This document shows positions 27,000-36,170 of a stretch of DNA of 64,000 bases, in pieces. Position 1 is the stretch's first letter, and every line of letters starts with the position of its first letter. The stretch comes from Microbacterium sp. zg-Y625 (GTDB taxonomy: Bacteria; Actinomycetota; Actinomycetes; Actinomycetales; Microbacteriaceae). The DNA is taken from positions 3,195,776 to 3,259,775 of the forward strand of contig NZ_CP126740.1 in NCBI RefSeq assembly GCF_030246925.1. Direction: 5' to 3'. The position numbers were made by a program, and so were the translations under genes. The notes under the pieces were generated by a model. That model was not told the origin of the DNA. It was given only the letters and a program-made list of their open reading frames with translations, and ran no database searches.

Positions 27000-27872
27000 T
27001 CACGCGAGCGCGGTGAACACCGGGTCGGCGCCGCGGGTGAAGACGCCGACCGTGGCGGTGGGGATCTCTTGCCAATGCCGACGCGACCAGTGCAGCTCGA
27101 GCGGCTCCGAGACCACGAGCTGCGCGCCGTCGGGAAGGCGCTCGGTGCGCCCCTCGCCCACATGCAAGGTCTCCGGCCCGACGCTGTGGAAGAGCGACGG
27201 CGGCGGCAGCTCGCCGGCATCCGCGCTCCGCCACCGCGCCACCACCAGGCGCTCACCGTCGGAGGCGCAGAACGCGCCGCGGAACGCCGCGGTGACGCCG
27301 TGCGCGGCGCGCGCCGCCTCGACGCGCTCGACCATGCGGGTCAGAGCCGTCACCGGGTCGGTGGCGAGGCCGTAGGTCAGCGCGAGGAAGAAGCACACTT
27401 CGCTGTCGGTGGTGCCCCGGATGTGCGGGTACAGCTCGGGCGCGACATCCATCGTGAGGTCGCGCTTGAGCGCGGCGAACCCGCCGATCTCGCCGTTGTG
27501 CTGGAACATCCACCCGTCGTGCACGAAGGGGTGGGCGTTCTGCTCGGCGATCGTGCCGCCGGGCGCCGCCCGCACGTGGGCGAGGAAGCAGGGGGACTCG
27601 ATCTGCGCTGCGAGGTGGCGCAGGTTGTCGCTGTCCCATGCCGGCGTGACCTGCCGGAACTGTCCCAACGTGCCCGCGCGGCCAGACCAGGCGAGACCGA
27701 AACCGTCGCCGTTGGTGGGGAACGCGTGCTCCCGGAACTGCGACGCCATCGTCGTGCCGGGCAGGTACAGCCGGCGGGCGACCAGGCTCTGGTCTATCAG
27801 CGAGTGATCCGGGCGGACGAGAACGTCCTCAACGGCAAGCGGGGAGCCCAGATACGCGATCCATCGGCACAT
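27000..27872 (-). CDS. Class II glutamine amidotransferase (EgtC/YafJ type)
   Basis: 290 residues from the ATG at 27872, so the mature N-terminus is Cys2 (MCRWIAYLG), the Ntn nucleophile. Conserved segments NGDGFGLAW, LAHVRAA and NAHPFVHDGWMFQHNGEI complete the amidohydrolase site. EgtC removes the gamma-glutamyl group in ergothioneine synthesis, but no egt genes are adjacent, so the substrate is open. The upstream neighbour on the same strand is the Mn catalase gene. Confidence 0.88.
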   Translation of the reverse strand: MCRWIAYLGSPLAVEDVLVRPDHSLIDQSLVARRLYLPGTTMASQFREHAFPTNGDGFGLAWSGRAGTLGQFRQVTPAWDSDNLRHLAAQIESPCFLAHVRAAPGGTIAEQNAHPFVHDGWMFQHNGEIGGFAALKRDLTMDVAPELYPHIRGTTDSEVCFFLALTYGLATDPVTALTRMVERVEAARAAHGVTAAFRGAFCASDGERLVVARWRSADAGELPPPSLFHSVGPETLHVGEGRTERLPDGAQLVVSEPLELHWSRRHWQEIPTATVGVFTRGADPVFTALA

Positions 27873-27909
27873 CTCGGCTCCCCCTCGCAACCCGTCGGAC
27901 TGCGGCCTG

Positions 27910-28860
27910 CTACTTCATCTCACCGAAGGTGCGGTCGATGTCCTTCATCTCCATTGCCGCCGTCGCCTCGATGAGCTCCCGCAGGTCGGCGTCGGCACCG
28001 GGGGAGAATTCTTCCGGACGCTCGGGTGCGATCGTCATCGGTACGCCGGCCGGCGCCTGCTCGCTGGCATCCAGCTGGGTGCCATCCTTCGAAGGCGAAA
28101 GGCCCTGGAAGATCTTGCCCGCTTCGGACAGGTTGGTGAGGTCGAAGGAGTACTGCTTGCTCTGCAGGCCCATCTCGAGCAGCCGCGCGACCTCGGGGAA
28201 CTTCTCCGCGTTTGTCTTGGGGATGGGCAGTGCAGTGCGCCAGTTGACGCCGAGGGTCTCCAGCGCCCGGGCGAACGCGTTCTCGTGCGCCTGGTCGCGG
28301 ACGATCAGGTACGAGATGGTGCTGCGAGCGGTCTTGTTGGAGGTCATCTCGTAGAGGCGGCACTTCTGCAGGCGGCCGGTCGATTCCAGCATGAGGTTGT
28401 AGAGCAGGTCGAGCACGAGGTTGCCCGAGTTGTAGACGTAACTGCCCAGCCACGGGTTGCCGGCGGCATCCACCGGCATCGCTCCCTGCGCACCGACCAG
28501 GTAGTGATGGATGTTGCTCTCGGACGTCGCTACCTGCAGCGGCGTCGCGCCACCGGCACCGGGGGCGTCGACGGTGTCGCTGGGCTTGCCCTTGTACCCC
28601 GGCGATCCGTCGAGCAGGCGTGAGATGGTCGTGCCGATGAGCTCGACGTGGCTGATCTCCTCGGTGCCGATGCCCTGGATGAGGTCCTTGTAGGGCTTCG
28701 CCGACGGACCGCGGAAGTTGATGCTCTGGAAGAGGTACTGCATCATCGTGCGCATCTCGCCGAACTGCCCGCCCAGGCCCTCCTGAAGCGCGTTCGCGGC
28801 GTCGGGATCGGGCTGATCCTGGTCGATTTCGTTGATCAGCTGCTGAACATGGAAGTACAT
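27910..28860 (-). CDS. Manganese catalase (ferritin-like)
   Basis: 316 residues. The di-manganese site is visible in order: Glu of GGQFGEMRTMMQYLFQS (about 36), Glu/His of GTEEISHVELI (about 67-70), Glu of NLMLESTGR (about 158), and His of VRDQAHENAFARAL (about 191). It decomposes hydrogen peroxide without haem. It is upstream of the amidotransferase gene on the same strand (37 bp apart) and downstream of the LuxR regulator. Confidence 0.92.
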   Translation of the reverse strand: MYFHVQQLINEIDQDQPDPDAANALQEGLGGQFGEMRTMMQYLFQSINFRGPSAKPYKDLIQGIGTEEISHVELIGTTISRLLDGSPGYKGKPSDTVDAPGAGGATPLQVATSESNIHHYLVGAQGAMPVDAAGNPWLGSYVYNSGNLVLDLLYNLMLESTGRLQKCRLYEMTSNKTARSTISYLIVRDQAHENAFARALETLGVNWRTALPIPKTNAEKFPEVARLLEMGLQSKQYSFDLTNLSEAGKIFQGLSPSKDGTQLDASEQAPAGVPMTIAPERPEEFSPGADADLRELIEATAAMEMKDIDRTFGEMK

Positions 28861-29011
28861 GTTTCCTCCAAAGGGTCGGTGGGCTCAGCCTGCTCGCCCG
28901 CGCAGGCCCGCGAACCCCCCTCGCGCAAGGGCCGTAGGTCGCGTACCCTCCTTCCAGCGAGCAGCCGATCATCACGTGTCCGCTCCGGCCGCCGAGGTGT
29001 GTGCACCGTCG

Positions 29012-31750
29012 TCAGAGGTGGAGTTCCCTGAGTTGGCGTCGGGAGGTGACGCCGAGCTTTCGGAAGATCGTGCGCAAGTGAGCCTCGATCGTTCGCGGAC
29101 TCAGGAAGAGCATCGCCGCAACCTCCCGCGACGTGGCGCCGGTCGCGACAGCACGCGCGATCTGCAGCTCGTGCTCGGTGAGCGCGGTGCTGGGAGGCGC
29201 GTTGCGAGCACGGGGGTGCTCGCCGGTCGCGCGCAGTTCCTTCGCGGCGCGCTCTGCAAAACCCACCGCTCCCATGTCGGTCAGCATGTCGTGTGCCGTG
29301 CGGAGCTCTTCTCGCGCCTCGCGGCGACGCCCTTCGCGCCGCAGCCACTCGCCGTACAGCAGGTGGGCTCGTGCAAGGTGGCCGGTCAGGCGTGACTCAC
29401 CCAGCCGCTCTATGGCCTCCCGGTAGTCGTCCTCCGCGGCCCCGCCCGGTGTGATCAGAGCCCGCGACCGTGCGGCCAGGCCGAGCGCCCACGGGGTTCC
29501 ACTCGCGTGGGCACGCGCGACGAGCTGCGCATGGGCTTCGCGGGCCGCCTGTGCGTGACCTGCGCGGGCGGCCGCTTCGACCAGCTCGGGGAGGGCGACG
29601 CTCTGCACGGAGAAATCATCGGATTCCACGGCGCGCTGAGCTGCGGTCATGGCCGTTGCGAAGCTCCCTGTCGCGTTGTGGAACACCGCGGACGCGTAGT
29701 TCGCCACGGCGACCTCGGTACCGGCGTTCTTGTCCGCCGCCCCGGCGCTGCGTCGATGAAGCTCGGGGAGATCTGATTCCCAGCCTCGCCATGCTGCGAG
29801 GAACAGCTCCCCGTGGGGCAGCGGGACAGCATCCGTCGCGCGAGCGATCGCCGTGCTCTCAGCCAGCAGCTCCGCGGCACGACTCAACTCACCGCGCAGC
29901 GCGTGTGCCGCCGAAAGAGCGATCAGCGCGACATACAGGGTCGCCACCGCCCCCGCCGTACGCGCGATCGTGACCTTGCGCGCGGCAAGGTCGTACATCA
30001 GGTCGTTCTCGAAGAGTGCGACGGCCGTGCGGCTGGCGAGCCAGAGCCAGCGGTCGCTGTCCGTGCCGCGGTAGACGTCTCGACTGAGCTCTTCATCACG
30101 TAACGAGGTGACCGCTCTTCGCAGCGTGTCCACGCCGGCGACGTATCCCTCCGTGTAGACCGTCACGAGCCCGTCGAGAAGGAGGTCCAGCGGCCGTGGC
30201 TGCTCGGGCGGTCGGGGCGCGGCCCGGGCTGCCTCGGCAACCCCTCGCACATCGCCTCCGGCGATGACGGCGGTGTTGAGGGCGAGCAGAAAGGCCTCGC
30301 GAGACACCGCGGGGTCGAGCGGCGCCAGCGCGTGTGCCGCATCCAAGAACATCACCGGAACGTCGTCGCTGTGGACGAGATAGAAGGTGATGTGCGCTCT
30401 GTAGAGCGTGAGGCGCGCAGACTGCAGCGGACTCAGCGGCCCTTGAGCTGCGAGCGCGAGCAGCTTCAATGCCTCATCTGCAGCGCCCGCCTCATGTTTC
30501 GCCTGCAGCGCGGTCATCGCGCGCTGCGTGCGAAGAGCAGGGTCGGGGGTCAGTTGCGCCGCGCGCTGGAAAAGGGCGGCCGCCGCTGCCATGCCGCCGC
30601 GCGCGAGTGCTCGCTCGCCGGCGCGCTCCAACTCGACGGCCACGTCCTCATCTGGGCCGAGGACGGCCTGCCCCCGATGCCACGCCCGACGGTCTGGATC
30701 GATGCGCGGGTCGGTCGCCGCAGCCAGCGCTTCATGTGCCTGGCGACGTTCCGCTGGGACAGCGGCACTGTAGATCGCCGAACGCACCAGGGGATGCCGG
30801 AAGCGCACCTTCGAGTCGATGGTGAACAACCCCGCGGTCTCTGCCGCAGCGGCGCCGGAACCCTCGATCCCGAGCCGGGACAGAGCGCGGAACAGCAGTG
30901 CCACGTCGCCCGTAGGCTCGGCGGCTGCGAGGAGAAGAACACGTTGAGTCTCGGACGGCAGCGCTGTCGAGCGTTGCCGGAAGGCCTGTTCGAGGTGCTG
31001 CGGGACGTCGGGGCGGTCATGCACGTCGAACCCGCTTGCGAGAGTCGCCGGCCCGACGCTGCGCGGCAGCTCCAGCAGAGCCAGGGGGTTTCCGCGTGCT
31101 TCCGCGATGACGCGCTCGCGCACTGAGGCGTCGATCAGGGTGGCGGTCTCGGCAGCGAGCAACTCCCGCGCGTCGGCCTCACCGAGTGCGGCAACCGTGA
31201 GGACCGGCATCCCCGAGAACGCGGCGGACGCGTCGTCGTCGGAATCACGGCCCGCGACGACGAGGGCCAGGCGTTCGGCGGATACCCGCCGGGCCGCAAA
31301 GGCGATGACCTCGGCCGAGGCGCGGTCCAGCCACTGCGCGTCGTCGACGAGGCAGAGGAGAGGCCGCTCTTCCGCGGCCTCTGCGAGCAGATTCAGCACG
31401 GCCAGGCCGACCAGGAACCGGTCCGGAACGGGCCCCGTCTTCGTGCCGAAGGCGATGGCGAGTGCGTCGCGCTGGGGCCCGGCCATCGTCGCGTCGTACT
31501 CCAGGAGCGGAGCGCACAGCTGATGCAGCGCGGCGTACGCGAACTGCGACTCCGATTCCATGCCGGTGGCGCTTTCCACCCGGAACCCCAGCGCATCGGC
31601 GGCGGTCCGCGCGTAGTCCAGGAGGGAGGTCTTTCCGATTCCCGCCTCACCACGTGCGTACAGCGCCCTGCTCCGCCCCGCGTGCGCATCGGCGAGGGCG
31701 CGATCGAGAGCCTCGCATTCTGCGTGCCGGCCGAACAGGTGCACCCGCAT
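29012..31750 (-). CDS. Large LuxR-family ATP-binding transcriptional regulator (LAL/MalT-like)
   Basis: 912 residues. An N-terminal AAA/STAND ATPase has a Walker A motif (ARGEAGIGKTSLL, residues about 33-45) and Walker B-like LLCLVDDAQWLDRAS. A long helical TPR-like middle follows, and the C-terminus is a LuxR helix-turn-helix: LTEHELQIARAVATGATSREVAAMLFLSPRTIEAHLRTIFRKLGVTSRRQL. Such regulators sense a ligand with the middle domain and activate nearby genes. The target is unknown; the Mn catalase gene is immediately downstream on the same strand. Confidence 0.9.
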   Translation of the reverse strand: MRVHLFGRHAECEALDRALADAHAGRSRALYARGEAGIGKTSLLDYARTAADALGFRVESATGMESESQFAYAALHQLCAPLLEYDATMAGPQRDALAIAFGTKTGPVPDRFLVGLAVLNLLAEAAEERPLLCLVDDAQWLDRASAEVIAFAARRVSAERLALVVAGRDSDDDASAAFSGMPVLTVAALGEADARELLAAETATLIDASVRERVIAEARGNPLALLELPRSVGPATLASGFDVHDRPDVPQHLEQAFRQRSTALPSETQRVLLLAAAEPTGDVALLFRALSRLGIEGSGAAAAETAGLFTIDSKVRFRHPLVRSAIYSAAVPAERRQAHEALAAATDPRIDPDRRAWHRGQAVLGPDEDVAVELERAGERALARGGMAAAAALFQRAAQLTPDPALRTQRAMTALQAKHEAGAADEALKLLALAAQGPLSPLQSARLTLYRAHITFYLVHSDDVPVMFLDAAHALAPLDPAVSREAFLLALNTAVIAGGDVRGVAEAARAAPRPPEQPRPLDLLLDGLVTVYTEGYVAGVDTLRRAVTSLRDEELSRDVYRGTDSDRWLWLASRTAVALFENDLMYDLAARKVTIARTAGAVATLYVALIALSAAHALRGELSRAAELLAESTAIARATDAVPLPHGELFLAAWRGWESDLPELHRRSAGAADKNAGTEVAVANYASAVFHNATGSFATAMTAAQRAVESDDFSVQSVALPELVEAAARAGHAQAAREAHAQLVARAHASGTPWALGLAARSRALITPGGAAEDDYREAIERLGESRLTGHLARAHLLYGEWLRREGRRREAREELRTAHDMLTDMGAVGFAERAAKELRATGEHPRARNAPPSTALTEHELQIARAVATGATSREVAAMLFLSPRTIEAHLRTIFRKLGVTSRRQLRELHL

Positions 31751-31869
31751 TCCCCCATCGCTGTCTATCGAGTTGTGACGGGCGTTGTCGCTCGGGTCAG
31801 CGGATCATCCCACCCTGTCCTTGCCACACAGTATCCAAGTCACAACCGTGACGACCAGCGCAGAGCGGC

Positions 31870-32535
31870 TCAGCCTTCGGCGGCGGCCATCACCGCGTCC
31901 GCGACCATCGCGGGGTCTTGCAGCATCCCCAGGTGACCTAGTTCGAGGGTCCGCACGGGCCATCCTGCGTCGGCGGCGACGTCGACCTCGTCGGCGTAGG
32001 TGGTCCCGAAGGCGACGTAACTGCAGGTGAGTTCAGCCGACCAGTCCCGAGCCGCTGAGACGCGAGCCGACAGGTAGGAGGCGGGGATGCAAGGTGTGCT
32101 GGCATCCACCCGCGCGAAGGTAGCGTCGTCCGGAAACAGAGGGCGCACGCTCTCTTGCGGCCACCACCGCGTCCACGGCGGCAGGATGCCGCGCCTCGCG
32201 GTCGCCGACAGGGTGTCGCGCAGAGGCGCGGGCACAACGGGCCATGTGCCACCGTGCAGAGGCGGGACGATCGCGTCGAGGAACACCACCCGCCTGACAG
32301 CGGAAGCCGCGGCGACGGCAGGAACGAAGTTGCCGGCGTTCGAATGCGCAATCGCCGTCGTCGCACCGAGTCGCGCCGCGGCCGCGGAGTACTCCTCGCC
32401 GGCTGCTCCCGCGGTCCCCGCGGACGTCGGGGCGACCGACTCGGCCACCAGTCCTCGCTCCCGCAACGCCGACACGAAGGGATCCATCACGAACCCCGGC
32501 AGGAAGATGCTCCCCATGACGATCACGCGGTCCAC
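31870..32535 (-). CDS. Alpha/beta hydrolase family protein
   Basis: 221 residues starting MDRVIVMGSIFLPGFVMDP. A nucleophile elbow of the form AHSNAGNF (about residue 65) and a C-terminal His in LELGHLGMLQDP suggest an esterase-like alpha/beta hydrolase, although the elbow is not the classical GxSxG. A decayed relative of its N-terminus (DRVIVVGSVVLPGF) lies at 39211-39260. Confidence 0.75.
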   Translation of the reverse strand: MDRVIVMGSIFLPGFVMDPFVSALRERGLVAESVAPTSAGTAGAAGEEYSAAAARLGATTAIAHSNAGNFVPAVAAASAVRRVVFLDAIVPPLHGGTWPVVPAPLRDTLSATARRGILPPWTRWWPQESVRPLFPDDATFARVDASTPCIPASYLSARVSAARDWSAELTCSYVAFGTTYADEVDVAADAGWPVRTLELGHLGMLQDPAMVADAVMAAAEG

Positions 32536-32655
32536 GGCGACATCCTAGAAACACGTGCGCTCAGTGGACTACTACGGTGTCCAGCCGTATGTCCAGTCCC
32601 ACGCACGCGCGCGGCTGCGCTGGCAGTCTTTGAGAAGACGCGACGAGGAGAAGCA

Positions 32656-33546
32656 ATGAAGCAGCGCACTCTGGCAGGACGACAGGTCTCGGCGATCGGC
32701 CTGGGCGCCATGCCGCTGTCGATGAACAACGACAAGCAGTATCCGTCATTCGAGGATGCCGTGGCGACCGTGCACGCCGCACTCGACGCGGGCGTGACGC
32801 TCATCGACACGGCGGACATCTACGCGCCCGATGGCGAAGAGATGGGGCACAACGAGCGCATCGTCGCCGAGGCGCTCCGGACATGGGACGGGGATTCCTC
32901 GAGCATCTTCGTCGCGACCAAGGGCGGCATCACGCTCGGAGAAGACGGAGCCAAGGGACGCGATGGGTCGGAGGCCTACCTGCGCTCGGCCGTGGAGAAG
33001 TCACTCGCGATCCTCGGCGTCGACCAGATCGACCTGTACCAGTACCACCGTCCCGACCGCACACGTGTCTACGCCGACATCATGCGGGGACTGAAATCGC
33101 TGCACGACGACGGCCTCGTCCGCGCGATCGGCATCTCCAACGCGAGTGTCGAAGAGATCCAGATCGCTCTCGACGTGCTCGGCGAAGGCAACCTCGCCAG
33201 CGTCCAGAACGAGTTCTCGCCGAAGCATCCGGGAAGCATCGACGAATTGCGCTTCTGCGCCGCTCACGACATCGCCTTCCTGCCGTGGAGTCCTCTCGGC
33301 GGTACCGGCGGCGGTGCCAGCAGCGTAGGCGACCGGTTCTCGGCCTTCCGCGAAGTCGGCGATGCACACGGGGTCAGCCCACAGCAGGCCGTGCTGGCGT
33401 GGGAGCTCGCCCTCGACCCGCACGTCATCCCGATCCCCGGTGCGCGCCGTGCGGCATCCATCAGAGACTCCGCGAAAGCCGCCGACCTGGAACTCACCGC
33501 TGAGGAAGTGACTCGGCTGTCGGAATCGGTGGCGATCTTCGACTGA
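32656..33546 (+). CDS. Aldo/keto reductase
   Basis: 296 residues from the ATG at 32656 (CGACGAGGAGAAGCA upstream). The AKR catalytic residues can be placed as Asp-Tyr in DTADIYAPDGEEMGHNE, Lys in VATKGGITL and His in YQYHRPDRT; the cofactor region is IPGARRAASIRDSA. It reduces aldehydes or ketones with NADPH. It is divergent from the alpha/beta hydrolase and convergent with the TetR gene. Confidence 0.92.
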   Translation: MKQRTLAGRQVSAIGLGAMPLSMNNDKQYPSFEDAVATVHAALDAGVTLIDTADIYAPDGEEMGHNERIVAEALRTWDGDSSSIFVATKGGITLGEDGAKGRDGSEAYLRSAVEKSLAILGVDQIDLYQYHRPDRTRVYADIMRGLKSLHDDGLVRAIGISNASVEEIQIALDVLGEGNLASVQNEFSPKHPGSIDELRFCAAHDIAFLPWSPLGGTGGGASSVGDRFSAFREVGDAHGVSPQQAVLAWELALDPHVIPIPGARRAASIRDSAKAADLELTAEEVTRLSESVAIFD

Positions 33547-33612
33547 CGCGACGGCGTGCTGCGACCGGCACCTGATCCACGCTGACTCCACGTCGCCGGC
33601 AGGGCTGGCTCG

Positions 33613-34329
33613 TTACTGGGTGAGCTCGCGGTTCAGCCGGTCCAGCAGTGCCTCCAGTGAGACTTCGAATTCCTCGTCGCTGCGGTCTTCGCTGAGGAGG
33701 GTTCGGAGGCGTTTCACTTCGGGTGCGGCCTCCAGACTGACCTGCCCGTCCCCTTCGGGGATGGTGGCGTCGCCTTCGTCGAGGGGTTCTTCGACCGGGC
33801 CGGTTTCCGCGCCGCGCACGGCTGATTCCAGCAGCAGGTGGCCGAGCAGGAAGCTGCTGAAGGACCGGTAGGCATCCACGGCCTGCTGGTCGGTGAAACC
33901 GTGCCCGATGAGGGTGCCGAGGAACGTGTCGACCACTTCGACGCTGCGTAGCGGGGGGCGCAGCCAGGGGGCTGCCGGGTGGCGGGTGGCGACCAGCGGA
34001 AAGGCCAGCGGATGATCGATCGCGATCTGGCGGACGTGGTGGGCGACGGTTTGCAGGAACCCCTGCCAGTGTTCGGCGAGCTCATCGTCAAGATCCGAGG
34101 TCAGGTTCTCCATCAGCAGAGCCACCACCCCCTCCAGCAGATCCTCTCGCCCGTGTACGTATCGGTACAGCGACATCGCCTCTACGCCGAGCTCCTGCCC
34201 CAAGGAGCGCATCGACAACCCCTGTGCGCCGCGCCGGTCGATCTGCGCGAGTGCGGTCTCGATGATCAGGCCGCGGCTCAGACGACGGGACTGCGTACCC
34301 GTCGGCTTCTTCGTCACCCGGACGCTCAT
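33613..34329 (-). CDS. TetR-family transcriptional regulator
   Basis: 238 residues from the ATG at 34329, which has GGGAGGGAA upstream; the frame continues to 34368 without support. The helix-turn-helix is GAQGLSMRSLGQELGVEAMSLYRYVHGREDLLEGV and the C-terminal domain resembles the tetracycline-repressor type. It is divergent from the stress-protein genes at 34485 and 35247, and a 15-bp palindrome lies between them at 34402-34416, so it probably regulates both itself and that operon. Confidence 0.9.
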   Translation of the reverse strand: MSVRVTKKPTGTQSRRLSRGLIIETALAQIDRRGAQGLSMRSLGQELGVEAMSLYRYVHGREDLLEGVVALLMENLTSDLDDELAEHWQGFLQTVAHHVRQIAIDHPLAFPLVATRHPAAPWLRPPLRSVEVVDTFLGTLIGHGFTDQQAVDAYRSFSSFLLGHLLLESAVRGAETGPVEEPLDEGDATIPEGDGQVSLEAAPEVKRLRTLLSEDRSDEEFEVSLEALLDRLNRELTQ

Positions 34330-34401
34330 AGCACATTCCCTCCCATCACGCGCAACCCCCCTCGCCAAGTCATTTCGGGCGCTGTACTGTCACGCTAGTC
34401 G

Positions 34402-34416
34402 GCTTACGGTGTAAGC
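34402..34416. promoter_or_regulatory. 15-bp palindromic candidate operator for the TetR regulator
   Basis: GCTTACGGTGTAAGC has perfect 6-bp arms around GGT, a form typical of TetR-family operators (TTAC...GTAA). It lies between the divergent TetR gene and the 34485 membrane-protein gene, 69-83 bp before the latter's ATG. Confidence 0.6.
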
Positions 34417-34484
34417 GGGCTGGTAGCCGGTCCGCACGTTTCGACTCCTGCGGCTCCGACGCCCCAACCCAAGGGATCGAGACA

Positions 34485-35177
34485 ATGGCAAACAATCGCA
34501 CCGCCCACCCCGACAGCGCCGCAGCCCGCCCTGTCATCGCAGACCACAACGACGACGCCGCGAAGGAGTCGCTGATCGGCACCGAAAGGGGTGGCCGCAC
34601 CGCGAACGTCTCATGGGGGTCCATCATCGCCGGGGTGGTGACCTTTCTGGCCGTCACCATCCTGCTCTCCCTCGTCACCGCCGGCATCGGACTGGGGGGC
34701 TCGGGCATCGGGGCGACGATCTGGAGCGTCATCGCCCTGGTGATCGCTCTTGCCGCGGCCGGCTTCGTCGCCGGCGCGCTGGCGGTGCGCAGCGGGCTGC
34801 TGCACGGATTCTTGACCTGGGCGACGTCCCTGGTGGTTGCTCTCGCCCTGACCGTGTGGCTCAGCGCCAGCCTGCTCGGCGGCGTCGTCAGCTCCGCCAC
34901 CCAGGCATTGTCCGGGACCGACGTCACCCAGGTCGTCGAGGACGTGCAGAGCAACGTCGACGAAGAAGAAGCGCAGGAGCAGACCGATGAGGCGCTGCAG
35001 GACGCGCAGCAGACGGCGGAGGATGCCGCCGCGACCGCTCAAGCCGCCGCGTGGTGGGGCTTCGCCGGTCTGCTGATCGGCGCGGTGATCGCGGCCCTCG
35101 GCGGGATGCTCGGCGTGCGGAGTGTCGTCAAGCGTGACCCCGACACCACTGCCGTGCAGGTCACCACAACCCGGTGA
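34485..35177 (+). CDS. Membrane protein of a stress-associated locus, hypothetical
   Basis: 230 residues: a hydrophilic N-terminus (about 1-44), then four hydrophobic segments (about 46-66, 74-95, 105-125 and 186-206) with an acidic, Glu/Gln-rich coiled-coil loop (VDEEEAQEQTDEALQDAQQTAEDAAA, about 160-185) between the third and fourth. No known family is recognised with confidence. It is followed by the PRC-barrel/DUF2382 gene on the same strand and shares the TetR-controlled upstream region. Confidence 0.7.
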   Translation: MANNRTAHPDSAAARPVIADHNDDAAKESLIGTERGGRTANVSWGSIIAGVVTFLAVTILLSLVTAGIGLGGSGIGATIWSVIALVIALAAAGFVAGALAVRSGLLHGFLTWATSLVVALALTVWLSASLLGGVVSSATQALSGTDVTQVVEDVQSNVDEEEAQEQTDEALQDAQQTAEDAAATAQAAAWWGFAGLLIGAVIAALGGMLGVRSVVKRDPDTTAVQVTTTR

Positions 35178-35246
35178 CACGGTTCCCGGTCGCGGGCCCC
35201 GCGCCGGTCTCAATACGTACGAACAAACGAACGATAGGAAGCAGTC

Positions 35247-36029
35247 ATGATCAGCACAGACAACATCAGCGGGCTCATGGGAGCAGCGGTGATCGACTCC
35301 GACGGGGAGAAGATCGGCACGCTCGAGCAGATCTACCTCGACACCGACACCGGGGCGCCCACCTGGGCGGCGGTGCGCACCGGTTTCTTCGGCACTTCGG
35401 AGTCCTTCGTGCCCATCGACGACGCCAACCAGGACGGCCAGAACCTCCGGGTGAGCTACGCGAAAGAGTTCGTGAAGAACGCACCGCGCGTGGACGCGGA
35501 CGGGGCGCTGGAGCACGCGCAGGAAGACGAACTGTACGTCTACTACGGCAACGGTTCCCGCACCACCAGCGCCACTGAAGGCACCGGTACCGTCCGTGAC
35601 GCCAGCGACGGGGCCGTGGACACGAGCACCGGCTATGACACATCCGGTCCGACCACCGACGATGCGATGACCCGGTCCGAGGAGCGCCTGCGCGTGGGCA
35701 CCGAGAAGGTGCAGACCGGTCGCGCACGGCTGCGCAAGTACGTCGTCACGGAGGAGAAGACCGTCACTGTCCCCGTGAGCCATGAGGAAGTGCGGCTGGA
35801 ACGCGAACCCATCACCGACGCCAACGTTGCGGATGCCATGGACGGGCCGGCCATCAGCGAGGAAGAGCATGAGGTCGTCCTCACTGAGGAACGGCCCGTC
35901 ATCGCCAAGGAGACCGTTCCGGTCGAGCGTGTCCGCCTGGGAACGGAAACCGTGACCGAGGAGGAGACGGTCACCGAGCAGGTCCGCAAGGAACAGATCG
36001 ACTACGACGACGGCACGAACCGCGCCTGA
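35247..36029 (+). CDS. PRC-barrel and DUF2382 stress-response protein
   Basis: 260 residues. An N-terminal PRC-barrel (residues about 1-100; GAAVIDSDGEKIGTLEQIYLD) is followed by a linker and a C-terminal DUF2382 domain rich in Glu/Val/Thr (EERLRVGTEKVQTGRARLRKYVVTEEKTV...), a combination found in actinobacterial stress proteins such as those related to desiccation and oxidative stress. Bases 35783-36025, covering the last 81 residues, are duplicated exactly at 38868-39110. A strong terminator follows. Confidence 0.88.
   Translation: MISTDNISGLMGAAVIDSDGEKIGTLEQIYLDTDTGAPTWAAVRTGFFGTSESFVPIDDANQDGQNLRVSYAKEFVKNAPRVDADGALEHAQEDELYVYYGNGSRTTSATEGTGTVRDASDGAVDTSTGYDTSGPTTDDAMTRSEERLRVGTEKVQTGRARLRKYVVTEEKTVTVPVSHEEVRLEREPITDANVADAMDGPAISEEEHEVVLTEERPVIAKETVPVERVRLGTETVTEEETVTEQVRKEQIDYDDGTNRA
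35783..36025 (+). repeat. 243-bp direct repeat, left copy (inside the PRC-barrel/DUF2382 gene)
   Basis: This stretch is identical by eye to 38868-39110, in the same orientation and 3085 bp apart. It encodes the end of the DUF2382 domain. Recombination between the copies would delete 3085 bp, including the fusion and nucleotidyltransferase genes, and restore a single DUF2382 end. Confidence 0.9.
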
Positions 36030-36051
36030 CACCCGTCGCCACCATCCGAGA

Positions 36052-36093
36052 AACCCATGAAAGCCCGCGGAATTCCGCGGGCTTTCATGGGTT
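36052..36093 (+). terminator. Strong hairpin terminator after the PRC-barrel gene
   Basis: A perfect 19-bp stem (AACCCATGAAAGCCCGCGG with its complement) closes a 4-nt AATT loop. It begins 22 bp after the PRC-barrel stop. The right arm ends in GGGTTGCTGT rather than a long T-run. It can also act on the convergent 36171 gene, being nearly symmetric. Confidence 0.85.
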
Positions 36094-36170
36094 GCTGTCT
36101 CAGCACGGTGCGCCCAGAGCCCCACTCGCCGACAGTGCAGAGCCGCTTTTGCATCTGCAGGCCGCAGGTG

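Noticed and set aside
32155..32655. N-terminal extension of the aldo/keto reductase frame
   Set aside because: It is the antisense of the alpha/beta hydrolase gene; the ATG at 32656 has a ribosome site and starts with family sequence.
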